Shown here piece by piece: positions 34,543-42,329 of a DNA stretch of 57,027 nt. The stretch is from assembly GCA_038891515.1 (NCBI GenBank), contig JAWAEB010000002.1, positions 1 through 57,027 on the forward strand. Reading direction: 5' to 3'. The notes beneath the pieces are model-generated. The model saw nothing but the letters and a program-made list of their open reading frames with translations, was not told where the DNA came from and did no database searches. The position numbers and the translations under genes were made by a program. Position 1 is the first letter of the stretch, and each line of letters starts with the position of its first letter. This stretch comes from HRBIN01 sp038891515 (GTDB taxonomy: Archaea > Thermoproteota > Nitrososphaeria_A > Caldarchaeales > Caldarchaeaceae).

Positions 34543-35778
34543 CTAAACCAGCGAGATCAATAGATAGGTGTTGAATACAATTATCAGCGAAGCCACCATC
34601 CAAGAAAACATCGTAGTTATTCTTCTGTTGACGAGATTCCCCATGAGATTCTTTCTGCTGGTGTAGATGACGAGAGGTATCACCGGTAAGGGTAACATGA
34701 GGCTCAGCACCACTTGACTATACACAAGTAGTTGTAGGGGCTGCAAACCTATCAGAATCGCCGCAGTAGTTGGGACCACATTGACCACTCGGGTCACGAA
34801 CCTCCTCAGATTGCGGTTGACACTTATCCCCAGAAGACCTTCCATCACAGCCTGCCCTGCAACCGTCCCTGTAGTGGATGAAGCAATGCCTGAGAAGAGC
34901 AGCGTCACAGCGAAAACTGTCGCGGCCATCTGGCCGTATAGGGGTTCCATGATTCTGTAGGCTTCGTCAACGGATGCGACCCCACTATGCTGTGGATAGA
35001 AGGACACGGCAGAGGTTATTAGTATAGCCGCATTCACCAACCCCGCGACGGAAAGGGCTATGATATTCTCAACCAGATGCAGCCTTCTCAGACTCTGCTT
35101 CTCCTCAACGCTCTGTCCACCAAGCCTGTTCTTCGCGAGATCAGAATGTAAGAAGAGGGCGTGTGGCATCACCGTAGCCCCGATGATTCCGACAACAAGC
35201 AGCATGCTCCCAGGGTTCACGGACGGCGACAGAAACCCCTTCACTACAGCCACCATATCCACCCTCATGACTACAATTTCATAGAGGAATCCGATGCTTA
35301 TCACTGAGACAGCCAGCATGAAAAAGTACTCAAGCGTCCTAAAGCGCTTAGAAGCCAGCATCAGCAAAAGCAACACATCCAGAGCCCCGAGCACCGAAGC
35401 GTAGAGAAGTGATAGACCAAACAGTATGTTCAACGCTATCACAGTCCCTAAATACTCCGCCAGATCCGTCGCTGCTATGGCGAGCTCTGCAGCCAGCCAA
35501 AAAGCCACCACCCGAGTTTTCGTCCGTAGGGACAGCCTTATCTGCTCTGGCAGGCTCCTCCCAGCCGCTATTCCGAACTTTCCCGACAAGTACTGCATGA
35601 GCATCGCCATCATGTTCGCCAGCACGACAGACCAGAGCAAACTATATTGCGTCGATGCCCCGGCTTGAATAGCAGTCCCATAGTTGCCGGGATCCATGTA
35701 TGCCATGCTGACAATCAACGCTGGCCCCGTGTAACTAAGTAGAGATTTTAGATACGGTTTCAGCCCATATTTCATCAT
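34543..35778 (-). CDS. mntH: Nramp-family Mn2+/Fe2+ transporter
   Basis: 411 residues, about eleven helices. The metal-site motif DPGN is at 29-32 in helix 1 and the MPH motif in GATVMPHALFLHSDL in helix 6, both diagnostic of Nramp/MntH proton-coupled divalent metal importers. It imports Mn2+ or Fe2+ across the cytoplasmic membrane. The ATG at 35778 (or 35775) is preceded by a double palindromic operator at 35799-35830, so metal-dependent repression is likely. Confidence 0.92.
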   Translation of the reverse strand: MMKYGLKPYLKSLLSYTGPALIVSMAYMDPGNYGTAIQAGASTQYSLLWSVVLANMMAMLMQYLSGKFGIAAGRSLPEQIRLSLRTKTRVVAFWLAAELAIAATDLAEYLGTVIALNILFGLSLLYASVLGALDVLLLLMLASKRFRTLEYFFMLAVSVISIGFLYEIVVMRVDMVAVVKGFLSPSVNPGSMLLVVGIIGATVMPHALFLHSDLAKNRLGGQSVEEKQSLRRLHLVENIIALSVAGLVNAAILITSAVSFYPQHSGVASVDEAYRIMEPLYGQMAATVFAVTLLFSGIASSTTGTVAGQAVMEGLLGISVNRNLRRFVTRVVNVVPTTAAILIGLQPLQLLVYSQVVLSLMLPLPVIPLVIYTSRKNLMGNLVNRRITTMFSWMVASLIIVFNTYLLISLV

Positions 35779-35798
35779 GGTTGAGCAACCTTATTGGT

Positions 35799-35830
35799 TT
35801 TAGTCTTGGCTAAATTTAGCTTTATCTAAA
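35799..35830 (-). promoter_or_regulatory. Tandem palindromic operator in the Nramp promoter
   Basis: Two directly adjacent 16-base palindromes share the form TTTAG-N6-CTAAA: TTTAGTCTTGGCTAAA (35799-35814) and TTTAGCTTTATCTAAA (35815-35830). A further TATCTAA half-like element follows at 35833. The pair begins 21 bases upstream of the start codon and covers the position expected for the TATA/BRE elements. Binding by a DtxR/MntR-family metalloregulator is inferred from the target gene and the symmetry; the regulator gene is not in the window. Confidence 0.6.
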
Positions 35831-35880
35831 ATTATCTAACACTTCAAACACAATCTACCTAATGTACAGCGCCCCTGAAA

Positions 35881-36060
35881 CTAAGCAATGTGGGACCATC
35901 GTATCATCTTTTTCACTATGCTCCTCCCCTCTGCGAGCCCACCCATGAAGTTCTGCATTTTTGTGTGTTCGCCTATAGCAAACACAAGACCACCTACCTG
36001 AGGTAATCCAATCGATTGATATAGCTGACTGGAGTGGAACAAAGACAGCCAATACTGCAC
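35881..36060 (-). CDS. Possible small or remnant protein, 59 residues
   Basis: From a GTG at 36060 the frame gives 59 residues including a central GLPQVGGLVFAIGEHTKMQN. The frame stays open about 35 codons further upstream without a clear start. No family is recognised. It lies in a decayed-looking 1.8 kb stretch between the Nramp operator and the RDD gene, so it may be a fragment of a lost gene. Low confidence. Confidence 0.22.
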   Translation of the reverse strand: MQYWLSLFHSSQLYQSIGLPQVGGLVFAIGEHTKMQNFMGGLAEGRSIVKKMIRWSHIA

Positions 36061-36094
36061 TAAAGGATCCGGAAACCTGCAGTTCGTCTTTATG

Positions 36095-36250
36095 TCACTT
36101 CTGCTTAATCGCGAGAATTGTGGGGAAGAAAAAGAGTAGAAAGTAGTATTGCGCTATCATAAAGACCTGCCCCGCGACGTAAGCATAAGCAGAACCAACA
36201 TTACGCTCAATTGCGGCTACATCCAAATTTCTCTTCAGCAGAAAGCGCAA
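36095..36250 (-). CDS. Possible small membrane protein or gene fragment, 51 residues
   Basis: A TTG at 36250 opens 51 codons with a basic N-terminus (MRFLLKRNLDVAAIERN) and a strongly hydrophobic C-terminal helix (QVFMIAQYYFLLFFFPTIL), then a lysine end. An aromatic-rich helix after a charged amphipathic segment looks like real membrane-protein sequence. The frame is closed directly upstream by TAA, so it is either a small protein or the tail of a frameshifted one. Confidence 0.28.
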   Translation of the reverse strand: MRFLLKRNLDVAAIERNVGSAYAYVAGQVFMIAQYYFLLFFFPTILAIKQK

Positions 36251-36508
36251 ATAGTACGGATTTTAGAGAATTTGATAGTTTGGTTGATGGGACGGTTTGA
36301 TACGTAACTTGGTTATTTACGATTTTTACATCCTTGACGCAGGAACCATATAACTGCTGCCAGCATGAGAACACCCATATCCTAAAAGGGTTAAGCAATA
36401 CAGAATTATAAACAAAGGGGCCTTGACTTTACAATGGTGCTGTGTGTGATTCTACCACGTTCACGGCCATAACACCCTCTTTTAATTAATTCAGTGTTTT
36501 ACGCACTA

Positions 36509-37079
36509 TTACCGAGTTTTAAGGTCTCTGAAAGATTTGAAACAAGCCGACAGGTATAGCGTGATGGCCCCTCTATAGTTCTCTGCATCAGTCTGCGCCT
36601 CCTTAAGTGGATAGGCCTCTGCAATTGAGAGGCCCTAACTAGCGAACAAGCCGCACGCGGCATTTAGCAAGAGGCGGGCGATACCCTGGCGGCGAAACGG
36701 ACGAGCTATGACAAAGCGGACGATCAAACCTATTCTTTCAGCATCTTAAACCTGCGGGTCAGGGACTGTGCGCAGCCTAGACACCTCCGTAGGTGGTGCA
36801 GCGTGGCACCAGCCAACAGGCTTGTCATCAACGTAGGCAAGAGGACCGTGAAACTATCACGGCGGATGAGCTCGCTGACTGCATCTCGGTTTTCTAAAGG
36901 AGGGCGGGCCTCCCACTCTTCAGTGCTTCCGAGGAGGTGATAGTACATGCAGTAGCAGCCAAACCACTCTGGGTTATCCGCGAACGCGTCTTTATCAAAA
37001 AATTTTAGATAATCCTTAAGCAGAGGGGGGTGTTAACACCTTTATAATAACGTCGTTCACGGTCCTGTTTCTCATTCAT
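36509..37079 (-). pseudogene. GNAT-family N-acetyltransferase pseudogene
   Basis: Reading the minus strand in pieces recovers a GNAT protein: FADNPEWFGCYCMYYHLLG, then YVDDKPVGWCHAAPP after a frameshift near 36850, RIGLIVRFVIARPFRRQGIA (acetyl-CoA loop RRQGIA) after an in-frame TAA near 36746, and GLSIAEAYPLK...YRGAITLYLSACF after an in-frame TAG near 36638. A further frameshift near the run of six G at 37024 separates the N-terminus. At least two stops and two frameshifts make it non-functional. Gap positions follow from comparing frames by eye. Confidence 0.75.
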
Positions 37080-37616
37080 CACAAGTATAAAAACTATGGT
37101 CTAAGACTAATGTCTACATGGTATGTATTTCTTTGATGTTGCAGTAAGGTTATCTGCTTACCGGCATTTCTTTGGAGGGTTTAGAACGTCGTCTATGGTT
37201 GTTGGCAGTCCGCCAGCCTTGACACGTAAGCTGATAGTCAAGAGCTTGACATGCTTTAGCAGAATGCAAGCCCCTACACTATCGAAGCTAAAGTCCACTA
37301 AACCTGTCTGAGGAGTTTTAGGACTACAGGTATGGGGAGATAGGAGATTTAAAGTCTTGTGCCAGAGATTAAACAGATGAAAGACCTGCTAATGACCGTG
37401 TTATGAAGCTTGATACACCTATCTAAAAACTGATCAAGAGAAAACCGTAATCAACCTATGTAGGAGGCATGTTTGTGTCATATCTGGCAACTGTGGTGAG
37501 GATGCCCTTTCACTCTTGTTAAATCTTTCAGCAGAGATATGTCGCGCGGTTATGGGTTTGCTGATCCGACCGGCCCGTCAAAACATTCTCTTACATCAGG
37601 TTGAGACTATGCTTTG
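37080..37616. other. Intergenic stretch of uncertain content
   Basis: A good TATA-like box GTATAAAAAC (37085-37094) points to the plus strand, where a 62-codon frame begins at 37123 (MYFFDVAVRLSAYRHFFGG). On the minus strand a different open stretch of similar length covers the same DNA. Neither resembles a known family. The base composition is more AT-rich than the surrounding genes. Likely more remnant DNA. Confidence 0.3.
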
Positions 37617-38423
37617 CTAAACCTCCCCCCTCACTTTCTCCACCTTGCTTTTCGTGTAGTAGTCGAAGAATCTTATGTAGCCACGCTTGTAAAAGAAGAG
37701 AAGACCTATGATTAGGTCCAGCGGAAGTAGGAAGACCTTCCCAATGTTCCTTATCCCTGCTTCTACGAGGTCCAGCCTTCGATTCGCAACTGTTACAACC
37801 CTTATTCCAAGGAGATAGCGTCCCGGGGTCTGCCCTTTGTATGCATCCAATAGTGTTAGTGTGATGAATACGGCGAAGAAAATATGCGAGTAGGATCCAA
37901 CGACGCGGAAAATCAACTCCCCGATCTCGGGGATGTGCTCGGGATGGAATAGCCAAGGATGGAGAACCTTCAGCTCACTGATATGTGTTGTCAATTGTAA
38001 AAGGGCGCTCCAGAGGAAGGGATCCAACCATACCCCGCTAAATACGAAGAAGATCAGACCATCAACAAGGAAAGCTGTAACCCTCTTTGCCAATAGGTTG
38101 GGGGTAAGAGCAGGCTTTGGAAAAAGCGCGTCGCCAGTGGCCAAGCCTACCTGTGCTCTGACGATGATGTCGTATGCAATTCTTCCAATGTTTGATAGGA
38201 CATACTTTCCGTCCTTCGTTGTATCTATGAGTTTTCGCATAGACCTTAAGTGGAAGTTAAAGAGACCTTCCTCTAATGCAAGCTCTCTCAACAGCTCAGA
38301 ATAGGACAGCTCTATTCTTTCGCAGAGTAAGACAATGATCTTTCTCCTAATTGGATGGCTGAGGACGCGATAAAAGTCATCCTCAGTTTGTCCCTTATCT
38401 TCTAGAGGCTTCCTTGAACCCAG
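37617..38423 (-). CDS. ArsR-like winged-helix domain fused to an RDD membrane domain
   Basis: The open frame covers about 268 codons. Residues ~18-85 form an ArsR-type winged helix (FYRVLSHPIRRKIIVLLCE; GLFNFHLRSMRKLID). The rest is an RDD domain with three to four helices (LAKRVTAFLVDGLIFFVFSGV; TPGRYLLGIRVV). The HTH part lacks any ATG, GTG or TTG; the first TTG (38291) would cut the domain in half. Start is set provisionally at a CTG, 38423. A short frame from an ATG at 38434 (MVTFSGFKEASRR) precedes it out of frame, so a frameshift or rare start is possible. A membrane-bound regulator is inferred. Confidence 0.6.
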   Translation of the reverse strand: MGSRKPLEDKGQTEDDFYRVLSHPIRRKIIVLLCERIELSYSELLRELALEEGLFNFHLRSMRKLIDTTKDGKYVLSNIGRIAYDIIVRAQVGLATGDALFPKPALTPNLLAKRVTAFLVDGLIFFVFSGVWLDPFLWSALLQLTTHISELKVLHPWLFHPEHIPEIGELIFRVVGSYSHIFFAVFITLTLLDAYKGQTPGRYLLGIRVVTVANRRLDLVEAGIRNIGKVFLLPLDLIIGLLFFYKRGYIRFFDYYTKSKVEKVRGEV

Positions 38424-38839
38424 AAAAGGTCACCATAGATGTCATGGCATGCTCTTATATATGGGTCATGGGTGCCGAGGAGGTATTGTCAACTTTTACT
38501 TAAGTCTTTCTTGGATAGGCTATGCTCTGGGCTGTCCCCGACTAGTTATGTAGCTGAGATGTACCGCTTCGCAGAAGACACAACGGCAGCGATAATACTA
38601 ACACATAACAGGCTATCCAGAGCCCGGAGAGATAGAAGCATAACAGCTGGTCGACATTACATGCTGAGATGACAACTGCTTATCAAGCAGCCTACGGAAG
38701 TTTTTCTCCCCCTCTGACAATAGAACCCTTCCGTTGGATTTCTGGAAGGGAACGGAGTTTACGTCCAGCCCTTATTGCTGGCTTCCCTAGGAGAGTATTT
38801 TGCATAGGTTCTGTAATAAGAATATGCGAGGGAGGAAAC
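38424..38839. other. Upstream region of the cupredoxin operon
   Basis: About 415 bases. CTTATATATGG (38453-38463) can act as TATA on either strand: on the minus strand it suits the HTH-RDD gene, on the plus strand it has no clear gene after it. TAATAAGAATATG (38813-38825) is about 25 bases before the cupredoxin start and is the likely operon promoter, followed by GGGAGG as a possible ribosome-binding site. A 77-codon plus-strand frame at 38439 has no recognisable features and is not called. Confidence 0.4.
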
Positions 38840-38845
38840 GTGAGT

Positions 38846-39400
38846 ATGAGCAAGCTATATCCGGTTCTCGGTCTTGTCAGCCTCGTCATCGCTGTCGCCG
38901 CACTCGCCATAGTCATCAGCCAATCCTCTTCTATATCAGCTCAGCTCAATGCTATATCAGGACGGCTCAATGAACTAGGGGGACAGCTCGCAGATTTGGC
39001 AGCAAAGACAGCCCCGAAGACGCATAAGTTTACAATAATAATGGGTGAAGGCGAGATTGTCCAAGAGGTGGATGGAGAAGAGGCTATAACTGGTGAGTTC
39101 CATAGATGGGAGCCGCCTGTTCTGGTTGTGAAGAAGGGTGACACAGTGGAGCTAACGGTGAAGAACCCCCGAAGCCACGCGCACTCCTTTGTCCTGACCG
39201 ACTTTGCTGTGGATACAGGAAGGATACCTGGTAGGGCGGAGCAACCCGATGAGGCTAAGCGTGCAGTGACGGTGACATTTATAGCTAACAAAGCTGGCGT
39301 GTTCCAATTCAAGTGCGGCGTTCCCCACGACCATGAAAAGGGTGACTGCGACCCGGACCATGCACGCATGACGGGGTATCTCATCGTGCTAGAGGGGTAA
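38846..39400 (+). CDS. Membrane-anchored type 1 (blue) copper protein
   Basis: 184 residues. An N-terminal anchor helix (5-25) is followed by a short coiled coil (27-52, heptad-like SISAQLNAISGRLNELGGQL) and a cupredoxin fold. Probable copper ligands are His111 or His113 (SHAHSF), Cys157, His161 (CGVPH) and possibly Met175. The C-x3-H spacing fits type 1 rather than CuA sites. It should carry electrons on the outer face of the membrane. First gene of a compact operon with iron-sulfur, NrfD-like and CuA-like partners. ATG 38846 or GTG 38840 start. Confidence 0.8.
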   Translation: MSKLYPVLGLVSLVIAVAALAIVISQSSSISAQLNAISGRLNELGGQLADLAAKTAPKTHKFTIIMGEGEIVQEVDGEEAITGEFHRWEPPVLVVKKGDTVELTVKNPRSHAHSFVLTDFAVDTGRIPGRAEQPDEAKRAVTVTFIANKAGVFQFKCGVPHDHEKGDCDPDHARMTGYLIVLEG

Positions 39401-39406
39401 GTTGAT

Positions 39407-39610
39407 GTGTATCCAACAAAGATCCCTCACCTCATTTTTTGTAAACCTGTCAGCTCTGATCATTGTTGGATTATCTCCTTAATTCTTCTTACTGTGACGC
39501 TCTCAACGCCTCTGGAGGGGTATTCGCGGGGGCAAAAACATGTAGAACTTACATCCATTCACTCCGCGGAAGAACATGATCTGTTTGTGTTGTGGAGGGG
39601 AGGGCCCTGA
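39407..39610 (+). CDS. Small single-pass membrane or secreted protein in the cupredoxin operon
   Basis: 67 residues from a GTG at 39407, six bases after the cupredoxin stop. A hydrophobic helix (WIISLILLTVTLSTPLEGYS) is followed by a polar tail (HVELTSIHSAEEHDLFVLW). The stop overlaps the start of the next gene by 19 bases. Operon position and the signal-like helix argue for a real gene; there is no recognised family, and it could be untranslated leader. Confidence 0.4.
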   Translation: MYPTKIPHLIFCKPVSSDHCWIISLILLTVTLSTPLEGYSRGQKHVELTSIHSAEEHDLFVLWRGGP

Positions 39611-40392
39611 AGATTTTGAGACGTGAACTCCTAGCCGGATCGGTATCGGCACTTGTTGGTGCTGTAGCATCGTCCTGGGCGTCTGAGATTAGCCAGCCGA
39701 CAGAGCTAGAGGTTCTGAGGGTGGGAGCGGAGGAGAAAAAGTGGGTATTCGTTGTAGACACAGACCGATGCAACGGTTGTATGAAATGTATTGAAGCTTG
39801 CCAAGAGGAGATGAGGGTTCCTCCGGCTTGGGGGGAGCACCATTACAACGGGCGACAACCTTGGATAGAAGTGTTTGACAGAGATGGATACTTTTTGCCC
39901 GTGCTCTGCCAGAACTGCCAGAACGCACCATGTGCTAAAGTGTGTCCGGTTGGAGCAACATACTACTCAGAAGACCACATCGTTTTAATAGATCAGGAGA
40001 GGTGCATCGGCTGCCGTATATGCATAACCGCATGCCCCTACCAGCGCCGTTTCTTTAACTGGCTGGATCCACCAGTGAGAGAAGATGAGGCAAATATCCC
40101 CTATTCACCTGATTATAACATCCCACACAGGAGAGGTGTCGTTGAAAAATGCATATGGTGTAGGCATAGGGTTGTAGAAGGGAGACTGCCTGCCTGCGTA
40201 GAAGCATGCACTTCGGCAGGACACAGGGCCCTATTCTTCGGGGACGCTTCAGAAGATGTTGTGTCCAACGGTGAAGAGATTGTTAAGCTGTCTAAGATTG
40301 TTAAGGGTAGGGCGCCCTACAGGTTGAAGGAAGAGTTGGGTACCGAACCACGCGTGATCTATCTCCCGCCTAGGGGTGCTGGTACAACATGA
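39592..40392 (+). CDS. Tat-exported ferredoxin subunit with four [4Fe-4S] clusters (NrfC/PhsB/ActB-like)
   Basis: 266 residues. A twin-arginine signal (RR at 10-11, ELLAGSVSALVGAVASSWA) is followed by all 16 cysteines for four cubane clusters: C60/63/66/70, C106/109/114/118, C138/141/144/148 and C187/190/202/206. This is the DmsB/PhsB/NrfC family, which wires a catalytic subunit to an NrfD-type membrane protein. The exported location means the clusters lie on the outer face. Its stop overlaps the NrfD-like start by four bases. No molybdopterin catalytic subunit is encoded nearby. Confidence 0.88.
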   Translation: MEGRALKILRRELLAGSVSALVGAVASSWASEISQPTELEVLRVGAEEKKWVFVVDTDRCNGCMKCIEACQEEMRVPPAWGEHHYNGRQPWIEVFDRDGYFLPVLCQNCQNAPCAKVCPVGATYYSEDHIVLIDQERCIGCRICITACPYQRRFFNWLDPPVREDEANIPYSPDYNIPHRRGVVEKCIWCRHRVVEGRLPACVEACTSAGHRALFFGDASEDVVSNGEEIVKLSKIVKGRAPYRLKEELGTEPRVIYLPPRGAGTT

Positions 40393-42329
40393 CCGCGTCT
40401 GCGTACCTGAAGATCGATGCTCTCATTAGACCGGTAAGGTATCATGGAACCCGCTTCTACATAGCCTTCGCCTCTCTCTTAGCTGTGGCGGCTTGGGGCA
40501 TCTACGCATGGTCAGTACAGCTCACCATAGGTCTAGGGGTTACTGGACTGAGAACCGTCGTGTGGGGATTCTACATCATAAACTTCGTCTTCTTCATAGG
40601 CATAAGCCATGTGGGGGCCCTTATCTCTGCAATCCTAAGACTGACCGGCTCTGAGTGGCGGCGCCCGGTAACGAGGATGGCGGAGACCGTGACCCTCGCA
40701 TCGCTGTTTGTCGCTATGTTGATGCCTATGATCGACCTAGGTAGACCCGACCGGATATTGAACCTGTTAATGTTTGGTAGGATTCAGTCGCCTCTGATAT
40801 GGGACTTCATAGCCATCGGAACATACTTCATAACGTCTACGCTATACTTGTACGTTCCGATGATTCCCGATGTGGCTGTTCTTAGGGACACGGTGAAAGA
40901 CGCATCAGCATGGAGGAGAAGAATATACAACCTGCTATCTCTGAATTGGAGAGGAACGCCTGAACAGTGGAGAATACTTGAGCAAGCCATGCGTATGCTC
41001 ACAATACTGATAGTGTTCATGGTGATAACCGTGCACACGGTTGTCTCTTGGGACTTTGCCATGACCCTCAGAGTTGGTTGGAACAGCACAATCTTCGGAC
41101 CATACTTCGTGGCTGGAGCCGTCCTTTCAGGTGTAGCAACAGTGGTCATCATCATGGTCCTCATCAGAAGGCTTCTAGGTCTGGAGGCGTTTATCACGGA
41201 GAAACACATCAACGCAATGGCAAAACTAATGCTCGCACTAGTTCTAATCCTCATCTACCTGACATTAAACGAACATTTGGTGGTGGGCTACAAATACCTG
41301 GGCACTAAGGAGCTTGAGGGAATCTGGCTCACCTCACACTTTTGGGGAAACTATGCTCCATACTTCTGGACACAGGTGATCGGCGGCCTCATAGTGCCAG
41401 CCTTTCTCCTAGCCTATCCAGGGACACGCAATCTCAAGGGCTATGTAACCGCATCGATCCTAATAAACGTAGGCATGTGGCTAGAGAGATGGAACATCAT
41501 CGTCCCCAGCCTAGCGCTGCCGCAGCTGCCCTATCCTTGGGGAACATACACTCCCACATGGGTCGAGCTGTCGATAACCGCAGGCGCGTTCTCACTATTC
41601 ATGCTTATTTACTTGGTTTTCTCCAAACTCTTCCCCATCGTATCCATATGGGAGACGATTGGGCATGAGCAAAGTTCGGCTGTCTTGGCCGGCGAGCCAT
41701 CAGCCTTTCCAGTTCTAAGACTCATCGTCCCCCATCCGCAAGCCCAGATTGAGAAGCCGATCGAAGTTAGAAGGAGTGCTGCGAAGACGGTTGCTGTAGC
41801 TGCCGTAGGGCTGATAGCTGGCTTCATTGGGGGAGGGCAGCTAAAAAGCCTCATAAAGGTTTTGTCCAGCGGCAGAGCATCCATCACACCTACAAGAAGC
41901 CTAGGTGTTTTGGGGATTACTTCCGGCATGGATGCTTTTAACGCCTTAGGTCTCAGAGTAAGGGAAGAGGCTCTTCATAGTGTTGGCTCAGCCCAACTAA
42001 CCAGCATAAGATACAACCGCCAAGCAGCTCTAGTATCTCTTACATTCCTAGACCAGTCAATACGCCGCCTAACCCTCTACGACGAACCAGTATCCACTCT
42101 CGTTCTGATCCAGAAAGTAGGCGACATGTTCGGCCCCCCTGAGACAACGTTGCAGAACGTGGCGAAATTCACACTTCCAAAAGGTAGTGTCGTATTACTA
42201 AACCTGAACGCGGCCCCACCCAAGCTAGAGATGTGGTGGAATGACTTCAAAATCAGCATCCTTGGACACTACAGCCCTGAGAAGTTGAAGAAATTCGCCA
42301 CGCACATTGAGGAGGCGATTATGAATTGA
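40389..42329 (+). CDS. NrfD/PsrC/ActC-like quinol-interacting membrane subunit with extra C-terminal domain
   Basis: 646 residues, against about 320-480 for most NrfD proteins. Residues ~25-415 carry about ten helices; NVGMWLERWNIIVPSL (360-375) closely resembles the ActC/HmeB motif NIGMWxER. The protein should exchange electrons and protons with menaquinone or a similar quinone. From ~445 comes an extra part: a helix (465-482) with a tight GLIAGFIGGG turn and a soluble alpha/beta domain (~495-646) unknown to me, probably outside the membrane. Overlaps both neighbours by four bases. Confidence 0.85.
   Translation: MTASAYLKIDALIRPVRYHGTRFYIAFASLLAVAAWGIYAWSVQLTIGLGVTGLRTVVWGFYIINFVFFIGISHVGALISAILRLTGSEWRRPVTRMAETVTLASLFVAMLMPMIDLGRPDRILNLLMFGRIQSPLIWDFIAIGTYFITSTLYLYVPMIPDVAVLRDTVKDASAWRRRIYNLLSLNWRGTPEQWRILEQAMRMLTILIVFMVITVHTVVSWDFAMTLRVGWNSTIFGPYFVAGAVLSGVATVVIIMVLIRRLLGLEAFITEKHINAMAKLMLALVLILIYLTLNEHLVVGYKYLGTKELEGIWLTSHFWGNYAPYFWTQVIGGLIVPAFLLAYPGTRNLKGYVTASILINVGMWLERWNIIVPSLALPQLPYPWGTYTPTWVELSITAGAFSLFMLIYLVFSKLFPIVSIWETIGHEQSSAVLAGEPSAFPVLRLIVPHPQAQIEKPIEVRRSAAKTVAVAAVGLIAGFIGGGQLKSLIKVLSSGRASITPTRSLGVLGITSGMDAFNALGLRVREEALHSVGSAQLTSIRYNRQAALVSLTFLDQSIRRLTLYDEPVSTLVLIQKVGDMFGPPETTLQNVAKFTLPKGSVVLLNLNAAPPKLEMWWNDFKISILGHYSPEKLKKFATHIEEAIMN

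Noticed and set aside
38439..38672. 77-codon plus-strand frame upstream of the cupredoxin gene.
   Set aside because: No recognisable domain, poor start context, and it lies in the promoter region; composition does not look coding.
39592..42329. Classical polysulfide/thiosulfate reductase or alternative complex III.
   Set aside because: No molybdopterin catalytic subunit, no multiheme ActA/ActE-like protein and no CxxCH motif in the operon.
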